This document shows, piece by piece, positions 5,795 to 11,243 of a stretch of DNA of 11,243 nt; position 1 is the stretch's first letter; every line of letters begins with the position of its first letter. Both the position numbers and the translations under genes were made by a program. Source of the DNA: JBJXFK01 sp046155505 (GTDB taxonomy: Bacteria; Planctomycetota; Phycisphaerae; UBA1845; Fen-1342); assembly GCA_046155505.1 (NCBI GenBank), contig JBJXFK010000034.1:1-11243 (forward strand). Reading direction: 5' to 3'. The notes under the pieces are model-generated. The model did not search any database. It saw only the letters and a program-made list of their open reading frames with translations, and was not told the origin of the DNA.

Positions 5795-8700
5795 CTACTC
5801 GCAGATCAAACCGAAGTTTCGCAGCACGTACGCCAGATCGGCGAGTCCGACGACGCCGTCGCGGTCAATGTCGGGCGGGAAGTTGCTCGGCACGTTCTCG
5901 CGGCCAAAGCTCGCTAGCACGACCGCGATGTCCGGCAGATCAACCCGCCCATCGCCACTTACGTCGCCCAGACACGCGCCGACGACGTTGACGAACGCGT
6001 TCAGCGTGAACACGTCGGTGCAACCGTCACTGATCACGCAGTCGTAACCGCCCTCTTCAAATGCGCTAAGACTCTGGATCGTCAACGTCGGCGTACCAAC
6101 ACCGGAGTAGACCTCGCTCTCGTCGATCGCACCGCTGCGGAATCGCCACTGATAGGTCAACTCACCCGCGCCGAGCGCGTCGCACGACAATTCGATCGTC
6201 TCATCCGGCTGCGCGTCGACCGATTCCGGCTCGACGACGATTTCGATCGCGGCCGCGCCACCGAGCGCCCAGAAATCGCCATAGAGCACATTCGGCTGCG
6301 TGTTTGTGTTCGCCCCGCCATGAATCAAAAGCTGTCCGGTTCGTCCGTCAAACGCCGCCGCGTGCGTGGTGCGCGACGCGGGCACAACGACGTCGCTGCG
6401 GCGTGTCCAGTTTGAGCCGTTCCAATCCCACGCCTGTTGCGGCTGAGTCGGCGGCAAATTGGCCTCGCGCCCGACGAGCACGCACACGCGGCGCGACGAG
6501 TCATAGTGAAACGAGAATCCGCTTTGCAGGAATCCCGGTCGCGGCTGGGTCTGCTCGGTGTTCACGAGCGTCCAGCGGTTGCCGAGCAGCTCGAAAAGCG
6601 TCGCGCTCGTCGCGCAGGCGACGATCACGCCGCGATCGGTGTCGACGGTGAGTACGGCGTCCTGCGGCGGCGGGGTGCCCGTCAGCGGCGGCGCGGTCCA
6701 GCTTGCACCATCCCACGCGAAGAGCAAGCCTGCATACACCATCACGCGTTGCCGCGTTGGGTCGTAAAATGCCGGGCATTGATTGTTGGCTGGCGGTCCG
6801 AACGTCGCGCCGTTCCAGCGCTGCGTCCACGATTGGCCGTCCCATTCCCACACTTCGCGCAAGCCGGCACCGGAAGTCGAACGGCCGTTCAACATGACCA
6901 CGACATCGCGTTTTTCGTCGTACGCGAGCGACGCATCGAAGCGCGGCGCGGGCCCGGTGCCCATCGATGCATGCCGGCGCCACTGGCCGTCGTCCAGAAT
7001 CCACGTATCGGAGGTCGCGCTCGCAAATGTCGTCGCGGTGCGTCCGCCAAACATGATGACATCGCCGCGACGACGATCGACCGCGATCGCGTGCTCGGCA
7101 AGCGGCGGCGGTCGCCGTCGCGGCGCAGTCGTCCAACTGACGCCATCCCATTCCCATTCGGCGTCAAGCCCGACAGATTGTTGATCTCGACCGCCGAACA
7201 GCACGACACGACTGCGCTGCGCGTCGAATGCCATCGAGAATTGGTCGATCGCGGTCGGACCGGCAGAGCTGCGCTGCGCCCAAGCCGTGCCGTCCCATTC
7301 CCATGTGCCGCAGGTGAGTTGGCCGCAGGGCGGACCGCCCCAAACCACGGCGACGTCGCGTGCGTCGTCATACGCAATGTTTCGAGGTAACTGCAGCGCG
7401 CTGATTCCGTCGCCGATGCGATTCCACGCGCTGCCGGTCCACTCGTGCATGCCGGACGGGCTGGCGATGACGATGCGATTGTGAGCACGATCGACAAACG
7501 CGTTCGAGACGAGCGTTGGCGGCGTGGTCGACTGCTCGAGTGCCTGCCACTGCGTGGCGTTCCAGAATTGCACCGGCACGTCGACACGTAGCAAAAGCAT
7601 GCGTTGACTGATCGGATCGAAGAGCGTCGCGTGCCCGCTGACCGCCGACGGGCCGGTGTTGGTCAGCAGCGTCCACGCGCGGCCGTCCCACGACCAGGTC
7701 TGCTGCTGCGCGCCGGGGGCGAACCCTCCGACCATGAATACCGTCTGCGTCAGCGGGTTGTAACCGAGCGCCGCGTTGCTGCGCGCACCGGGGATCGAGC
7801 CGCTGCCGCGCAGTTGCCATGCGCCGTTGCGTCGGACCCAGGTTTGATCGTTGAACGAGTTCTGTGGCGTCTGGTCGATTCCGCCAAAGAGTACCAGCTC
7901 GCCGCGCAGCTCGTCGGAGCCGAGCGCGCTCGAGTTTCGGCGTTCAGGCAGTGCGTCGGGCGATGTCCATCCGTCGGCAACGTCGAGTTGCCAGTCATCG
8001 AACAGAGCCGCGAAATTTCCGCTGTCGCCACCGGTCGCGACGGCGCCGCCGACCAGAACGACGCCGAGCGCGGGATGATGCGCGATGCTCGATCGCCAGC
8101 GCGGCTGCGGGCCGAGCTGCGCGACCGCCTGCCAAGCGACGCCGTCCCAACTCCACGTGTCGCCGAGTAGTGTGTTCTGACCTGTGCGCCCGCCGAAGAG
8201 CAAAACGCGATTGCTCGACGGGTCGTAAGTCATTGCGCATCCGCCGCGAGCGCTCGGCCCAGCGGGGTCGGCGCGCGACCAACCCGCGCCGTTCCATTCG
8301 TGTACGCGACCGACCGGCTCGCTCGCTTGGTCGCTTCCGAAGAGGACGACGCGGCGACGAATCGGATCGAATGCCATCGCCGCGCCGGTGCGCGCCCCCG
8401 GACCGCCGGCGGTAAACGACGACCACGCAGTTCCATCAAACAGCCAAGTGATGTTGTCGAGTTGCGAGCCGCCGTGCATAACCATGCGATCGCGCACTGA
8501 GTCGTAAGCGGCGGCATGCCCGCGGCGCGGCGGGAACGGCCCGTCGGCAAGTTGCGCCCAGCCGCCAGCGTCGTAGGTCCAGACGTCGCTGCGTTCGCCG
8601 TCGGCGGTAAGGCCGCCGACGAGCACGACCTTGTCGATTCCGGCGTGATAGGCCATCGCGAACTGCTCGCGCGGCGACGGGCCGCTGGTCGCAGTTTGGC

Positions 8701-8968
8701 GCCAGCGCGTGCCGTCGTATTCCCAGGTGTCGCCGAGCAGTGGCGATGTATTCGTCTGGCGACCGCCGAAAGTCACCAGTACGCCGCGATCGGAATCGAA
8801 TGCGACGGCATGGCCGTAACGCGGGCCGGGCGATCCTGGCGTAGTCCAGCCGCCGGGGCAGTCGGACCCTCCGAGCGCAAGAGGTGCACTCAGCAACAGT
8901 GTGCAGCAAGCGATTGCGATGGTGACAAACCGAGCGTGCGCGCCGCCGCGCGCGTGTGAGTTGAACAT
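5795..8968 (-). CDS. Large secreted kelch-type beta-propeller protein with Ig-like and dockerin-type domains
   Basis: 1057 residues from ATG 8968-8966 with AGGAAGGG (complement of 8976-8983) upstream. A Sec-type signal peptide is expected in residues 1-34 (FVTIAIACCTLLLSAPLALG). Residues from about 35 to 905 hold roughly seventeen repeats of about 50 residues, of the form TWEWDGxxWxx, GPxPRxxHAMAYD, RxRVVLFGG, the kelch/galactose-oxidase-type blade pattern, enough for two or three propellers. An Ig-like domain follows (about 905-995; SCDALG and Y-D-C-V-I-S). The last 60 residues form a dockerin-type pair of calcium loops: D-V-S-G-D-G at about 1002-1007 and D-I-D-R-D-G at about 1033-1038, each followed by a helix ending S-F-G or N-F-G. 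C999 and C1056 bracket this module. No membrane anchor or sortase motif is visible. It is probably exported and displayed or complexed; ligand unknown. Confidence 0.9.
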   Translation of the reverse strand: MFNSHARGGAHARFVTIAIACCTLLLSAPLALGGSDCPGGWTTPGSPGPRYGHAVAFDSDRGVLVTFGGRQTNTSPLLGDTWEYDGTRWRQTATSGPSPREQFAMAYHAGIDKVVLVGGLTADGERSDVWTYDAGGWAQLADGPFPPRRGHAAAYDSVRDRMVMHGGSQLDNITWLFDGTAWSSFTAGGPGARTGAAMAFDPIRRRVVLFGSDQASEPVGRVHEWNGAGWSRADPAGPSARGGCAMTYDPSSNRVLLFGGRTGQNTLLGDTWSWDGVAWQAVAQLGPQPRWRSSIAHHPALGVVLVGGAVATGGDSGNFAALFDDWQLDVADGWTSPDALPERRNSSALGSDELRGELVLFGGIDQTPQNSFNDQTWVRRNGAWQLRGSGSIPGARSNAALGYNPLTQTVFMVGGFAPGAQQQTWSWDGRAWTLLTNTGPSAVSGHATLFDPISQRMLLLRVDVPVQFWNATQWQALEQSTTPPTLVSNAFVDRAHNRIVIASPSGMHEWTGSAWNRIGDGISALQLPRNIAYDDARDVAVVWGGPPCGQLTCGTWEWDGTAWAQRSSAGPTAIDQFSMAFDAQRSRVVLFGGRDQQSVGLDAEWEWDGVSWTTAPRRRPPPLAEHAIAVDRRRGDVIMFGGRTATTFASATSDTWILDDGQWRRHASMGTGPAPRFDASLAYDEKRDVVVMLNGRSTSGAGLREVWEWDGQSWTQRWNGATFGPPANNQCPAFYDPTRQRVMVYAGLLFAWDGASWTAPPLTGTPPPQDAVLTVDTDRGVIVACATSATLFELLGNRWTLVNTEQTQPRPGFLQSGFSFHYDSSRRVCVLVGREANLPPTQPQQAWDWNGSNWTRRSDVVVPASRTTHAAAFDGRTGQLLIHGGANTNTQPNVLYGDFWALGGAAAIEIVVEPESVDAQPDETIELSCDALGAGELTYQWRFRSGAIDESEVYSGVGTPTLTIQSLSAFEEGGYDCVISDGCTDVFTLNAFVNVVGACLGDVSGDGRVDLPDIAVVLASFGRENVPSNFPPDIDRDGVVGLADLAYVLRNFGLICE

Positions 8969-9038
8969 GTGCGCACCCTTCCTGGGTTGATGAAATCGTG
9001 ATCAATCAGAAATGAAACCCACAACAGTGGACATCCAT

Positions 9039-9070
9039 AGCATACAGCAACATGCGGCGGTTCTTTGCAA
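9039..9070 (-). promoter_or_regulatory. Possible promoter of the kelch-type gene
   Basis: On the minus strand, TTGCAA (9070-9065) lies upstream of TGTATG (9046-9041, 18-base spacing) and the overlapping TATGCT (9044-9039, 20-base spacing). These are poor to moderate matches to a housekeeping sigma promoter. The region is markedly AT-richer than its surroundings and sits about 70 bases before the start codon. TGTATGCT recurs upstream of trpS. Confidence 0.3.
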
Positions 9071-9179
9071 ATTCTGTGTGAATTCGGGAATGAGCGCGGA
9101 GCGAAGGCGTTCGCGGGGATTGCTTGACGCGGCAATTACGCCCGTCTGCGCGGCCAGCGCCACTGCGCCGAGGGGGCGA

Positions 9180-9476
9180 TCAGGCTTGAATGTCGAGCGA
9201 TCCGCCGGTCGGCGACTCGCTCGCAGGTGTCTGCGCGACGATTGCGGCGGTGTCGACGTCATCGCCCGCGCGGCCCTGCCCACCGTTTCCCGTGCCGTCG
9301 GCGTCCGGGCGATTGTCGGCGTCGCCGGTCTGGATCGCGTTGATCAGGTCTTTGCCGAACGACGGGCCGCTCGCGCTTTGCGCCGCATCGGCCTTCGCAC
9401 GTTCGACGGACGATTTTTGCTGCGCACCGCCGGTTTGCAGGATCGAGCCGAGCCAGGTAGGCGGAATGGCGGACAT
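9180..9476 (-). CDS. Small polar protein of unknown function downstream of the sigma factor
   Basis: 98 residues from ATG 9476-9474, with AAGGAG six bases upstream on the minus strand; an earlier in-frame ATG at 9533 lies inside the sigma-factor gene and has no such site. The N-terminus, MSAIPPTWLGSILQTGGAQQ, is partly hydrophobic. A helical, charged segment follows (about 20-52, with SFGKDLINAIQ at about 40-50), and then a Gly/Asp/Asn-rich low-complexity stretch. No signal peptide or membrane segment. It begins 43 bases after the fliA-like gene and is probably its operon partner. I recall short proteins of similar style beside flagellar genes in planctomycetes but cannot name a family. Candidate roles, all inference, are a flagellar accessory protein or a sigma regulator. 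Confidence 0.65.
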   Translation of the reverse strand: MSAIPPTWLGSILQTGGAQQKSSVERAKADAAQSASGPSFGKDLINAIQTGDADNRPDADGTGNGGQGRAGDDVDTAAIVAQTPASESPTGGSLDIQA

Positions 9477-9519
9477 GGCACGCTCCTTCGCGACCGCGCG
9501 CGGCGCGGTCGCCGTGCGG

Positions 9520-10380
9520 TTACGCGAGAACATCCATCGACGGGCTTTCGATCAAGGTGGTGGTCGCGCACGCACCGAGTTCCTGGCGCAGGCGCAGGAT
9601 GAGGGCCGAGTGCATCTGGCTGACGCGCGACTCGGACAGATCGAGCGTCGCGCCGATTTCCTTCATCGTCATTTGTTCATAGTAATATAGCAGCAGGATC
9701 AGTTTTTCGGCCCGCGACAGGTTGCGCGTAATGAATTCGCGCACGTCGGTCTTCTGCGCCTCGGTTACCGGGTCGATGCTGCGCTCATCGGGCAGGATCT
9801 CCATCTCGCCGCCTTCGCGATTCGACTCCGCGTCGCTGAAGCACTGCGAGAGCGAAACGACCGAGACGGCGGCGGCGTCTTTCTTGAGCTTATCGAAGTG
9901 TGCGCGAGACAATCGCAGCCGCTTGGCCAGTTCGTCGTCGCTGGGGAAACGGCCCAGCTCGACCTCGAGCGCGCGGCGCGATTCGTCGAGTTTGGCCGAG
10001 CGGTGTCGAACGAGCCGCGGCACCCAGTCCATGCCGCGCAGCTCGTCAAGAATCGCCCCGCGAATGCGCAGCGAGCAAAATGTCTCGAACTTCACGCCGC
10101 GCTCGAGATCGAACGAATCGACCGCATCAACCAGGCCGAAAATGCCGGCGCTCATCAGGTCGTCAACGTCGACTTCGTCGGGCAGTTTTGCTCCGATGCG
10201 CTCGGCCGTGAATCGCACGAGATAGAGATAATGTTCGACCAGCCGATTGCGAAGCGTCTCGTCGGCGTTCTTCTTGTATTCGCGCCAGGCCGCCATCAGC
10301 GATTCCTGGTCCGGAAAGCTGGTGGTCTTGGTCTCGCGGCTGACGCGGCGTGACCGAGAGCCGGCTGTTCGACCTCTCAT
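9520..10380 (-). CDS. fliA: RNA polymerase sigma factor, FliA/SigD/WhiG (sigma-28) type
   Basis: 286 residues from ATG 10380-10378, preferred over the ATG at 10386 because the GGGGG at 10387-10391 is then about 6 bases upstream instead of touching the start. Sigma-28 factors direct RNA polymerase to late flagellar and chemotaxis promoters. Region 2 is clear: N-R-L-V-E-H-Y-L-Y-L-V, D-V-D-D-L-M-S-A-G-I-F-G-L-V-D-A-V (about 70-87), then V-K-F-E-T-F-C-S-L-R-I-R-G-A-I-L-D-E-L-R (about 97-116) and D-W-V-P-R, the FliA-type 2.3/2.4 signature. Region 3 covers about 123-178 (V-R-H-R-S, RFPSDDELAKRL). Region 4 (about 218-268) has LILLLYYYEQMTMKEIGATL and S-E-S-R-V-S-Q-M-H-S, the sigma-28 helix-turn-helix. 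A basic N-terminal extension of about 20 residues is unusual. No anti-sigma gene (flgM) is recognisable nearby. Confidence 0.92.
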   Translation of the reverse strand: MRGRTAGSRSRRVSRETKTTSFPDQESLMAAWREYKKNADETLRNRLVEHYLYLVRFTAERIGAKLPDEVDVDDLMSAGIFGLVDAVDSFDLERGVKFETFCSLRIRGAILDELRGMDWVPRLVRHRSAKLDESRRALEVELGRFPSDDELAKRLRLSRAHFDKLKKDAAAVSVVSLSQCFSDAESNREGGEMEILPDERSIDPVTEAQKTDVREFITRNLSRAEKLILLLYYYEQMTMKEIGATLDLSESRVSQMHSALILRLRQELGACATTTLIESPSMDVLA

Positions 10381-10433
10381 GGACATCCCCCGTGGGCGAC
10401 GTGCTCATCGCGTCACAACGGCAACTTGCGACG

Positions 10434-10742
10434 CTAGGCCGCCTCGCGTGCTTCCTGCGCTTCTTGCGCTACTTGCGCTACTTGCGCTTCCTCGATTTCG
10501 CGCGCCATGTTCGCCAGCGCTCGGGCGTGGGCAACATCGATCTCGTTCTTGCGCCGCATCAGGTGGTCGCGCAGCACGGCTTTGCTGATCGCACCCACCA
10601 CTTGACCGAGCAGCATCGCTGTGACCATCGCCACGAGCGCCCGCGTCAGCACGGTCACCGACGAGTTCCCGCTCGCGATCCCGGCAAAGATCGTGACGGC
10701 GAAAGCAAAGAGCGCGAGCTGGGCACTGATACTGCCGACCAT
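10434..10742 (-). CDS. Small two-helix membrane protein, probable first gene of the sigma-factor operon
   Basis: 102 residues if started at ATG 10742-10740, which has GGAAGG (10752-10747) four bases upstream. Starting at ATG 10760 would add six residues (MKLEGS) but has no ribosome binding site. Two hydrophobic helices are visible: SISAQLALFAFAVTIFAGIA (near residues 4-23) and VLTRALVAMVTAMLLGQVVG (near 31-50). A basic segment, R-D-H-L-M-R-R-K-N-E, follows, then a charged helix and an Ala/Gln/Glu tail (A-Q-V-A-Q-V-A-Q-E-A-Q-E-A) from a 9-base repeat. This suggests a membrane anchor with a cytoplasmic coiled helix. It is 53 bases upstream of the sigma gene in the same direction. I do not recognise a family; an anti-sigma or flagellar membrane role is speculation. 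Confidence 0.65.
   Translation of the reverse strand: MVGSISAQLALFAFAVTIFAGIASGNSSVTVLTRALVAMVTAMLLGQVVGAISKAVLRDHLMRRKNEIDVAHARALANMAREIEEAQVAQVAQEAQEAREAA
10451..10495. repeat. Nine-base tandem repeat encoding the C-terminal tail of the small membrane protein
   Basis: Five consecutive 9-base units (CTTCCTGCG, CTTCTTGCG, CTACTTGCG, CTACTTGCG, CTTCCTCGA) on the plus strand. Read on the minus strand they encode three-residue AQ-V/E steps. The unit is a multiple of three, so copy-number change would preserve the frame. Confidence 0.75.
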
Positions 10743-11006
10743 GGAACCTTCCAGTTTCATCTATCGGCAGGTGCGGCGCGCGGGCGTGTGAGCAATTGGT
10801 CAATTCGCGCAACGTCGGTCGTGTCGGATCGACGACTCGGACGCAGCGTCGGCGCGATAACACGCGCGCGGTCGCCGAAGCGTCGTCATTTTGCGAGAAG
10901 GGGTGAAATTTGCGCGAGTTTGGATTCCGGGACACGCGGCGCGACATAACAATGAGTTGAGCGGCACCGACACCGCCTGCTCGCAATCAAACAGTTATTG
11001 AACGTG

Positions 11007-11123
11007 ACCGCTCATTGGTCGCCGGTCGACGCATGGCTCGCGCTTCGGGACCCCACACCTGAAGTTTTCCCTCCCCTTCCTCACAACAGGCGAGCATCGG
11101 ACGACCGGCGACCGGTGAGCGGT
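11007..11123. repeat. Long inverted repeat (22-bp stem), candidate structured RNA or small mobile element
   Basis: Bases 11007-11028 and 11102-11123 are reverse complements at 20 of 22 positions. The two differences become G-U wobbles if the plus strand is transcribed, giving a continuous 22-bp stem. Inside, GCTCGC (11036-11041) pairs with GCGAGC (11090-11095), and within the apical part CTTC (near 11043) can pair with GAAG (near 11059). The apical region also has a strong strand bias: pyrimidine-rich TTTTCCCTCCCCTTCC on the plus strand. The right arm can alternatively fold locally (ACCGG/CCGGT, 11104-11116). I compared it by eye with SRP, RNase P, tmRNA and common riboswitch cores and saw no match. 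Confidence 0.55.
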
Positions 11124-11205
11124 GCCTTTCGACAGATTTTTTCTGATGCTTGCCTATATCATGCATGACGGAGTCCGCGACTTGCGCTGTCGCCTTGCTT
11201 CAAAG

Positions 11206-11243
11206 AAAAATGCCGCGGGCCGAAAGTCGTTTCCGACTTTCGG
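11206..11243 (-). terminator. Probable intrinsic terminator of a minus-strand gene beyond the right edge
   Basis: On the minus strand the sequence begins with a perfect 10-bp stem (11243-11234 with 11229-11220) closed by a GAAA tetraloop, continues CCCGCGGCA, and then reaches TTTTT (11210-11206). The segment CCCGCGGC (11219-11212 or so) would extend the stem to the T run if the bases just outside the window are its complement. It may also work in the other direction. Confidence 0.5.

Larger units (their letters stand above)
10743..11243. other. Non-coding upstream region of the sigma-factor operon
   Basis: About 500 bases with no open frame that has both a ribosome binding site and protein-like composition; long frames here run through the neighbouring gene as shadows. 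The part nearest the operon (10743-10990) holds no promoter I can defend; the minus-strand TTGACC near 10799 has no matching -10. The distal part contains the inverted repeat at 11007-11123, an AT-rich patch at 11135-11165 that might serve a plus-strand promoter, and the terminator-like hairpin at the edge. Confidence 0.5.

Noticed and set aside
5101..5991. 296-residue plus-strand frame over the ROK gene
   Set aside because: Extremely Arg-rich out-of-frame reading of the ROK gene running into the convergent kelch-type gene.
6437..7390. 317-residue plus-strand frame inside the kelch-type gene
   Set aside because: Antisense reading of a repeat protein; its apparent repeats are those of the real gene.
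10761..10768. GCCGATAG on the minus strand, a 7/8 match to the sigma-28 -10 element, just before the small membrane protein
   Set aside because: No TAAA-type -35 element at the required spacing and no supporting second site; retained only as a thought about autoregulation.
11007..11123. SRP RNA, RNase P RNA, tmRNA or 6S RNA
   Set aside because: None of the conserved cores (for example GGAAGGAAGCAGCC of SRP RNA or GAGGAAAGTCC of RNase P) is present on either strand.
11163..11243. Start of a plus-strand gene at the right edge (ATG near 11161-11166)
   Set aside because: No ribosome binding site, and the frame would run through a strong terminator-like hairpin.

Overview
This is a GC-rich bacterial window, most likely from a planctomycete (Planctomycetota, possibly Phycisphaerae-like). 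The main reasons are a very large secreted beta-propeller protein ending in an Ig-like domain and a dockerin-type EF-hand pair, WG-repeat and small lipoprotein genes, and a FliA-type flagellar sigma factor between two unrecognised small proteins. The assignment rests on gene style, not on a marker gene, and is moderately confident.

Layout. (1) Bases 1-2278, plus strand: the 3' part of a WG-repeat protein, then a small envelope cluster. The cluster holds a 50-residue membrane protein of the lmo0937/DUF5670 type, a 140-residue lipoprotein, a second DUF5670-type paralogue, and a decayed fragment matching the 3' end of the lipoprotein gene. This order (small protein, lipoprotein, small protein, lipoprotein remnant) points to an old tandem duplication with partial loss. 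A short YjzC-like orphan gene follows. (2) Bases 2324-5755, plus strand: trpS with a terminator-like hairpin in its leader, a large CACAGAG-type inverted repeat, scpA overlapping a RidA-family gene, then a ROK-family gene with altered motif residues. (3) Bases 5795-8968, minus strand, convergent with the ROK gene: a 1057-residue secreted kelch-type protein. (4) Bases 9180-10742, minus strand: a probable three-gene operon of a small two-helix membrane protein, a FliA-like sigma factor and a 98-residue unknown protein. (5) Bases 10743-11243: no convincing gene, but a 22-bp-stem inverted repeat (candidate structured RNA or small mobile element) and, at the window edge, a strong hairpin that looks like a terminator for a minus-strand gene outside the window.

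How the genes relate: trpS, scpA and the RidA gene are housekeeping (tRNA charging, chromosome condensation, enamine/imine metabolite clean-up). The sigma factor operon implies a motile stage. The DUF5670/lipoprotein cluster and the kelch protein belong to the envelope and exterior. Many long open frames on opposite strands are by-products of high GC and are not called.
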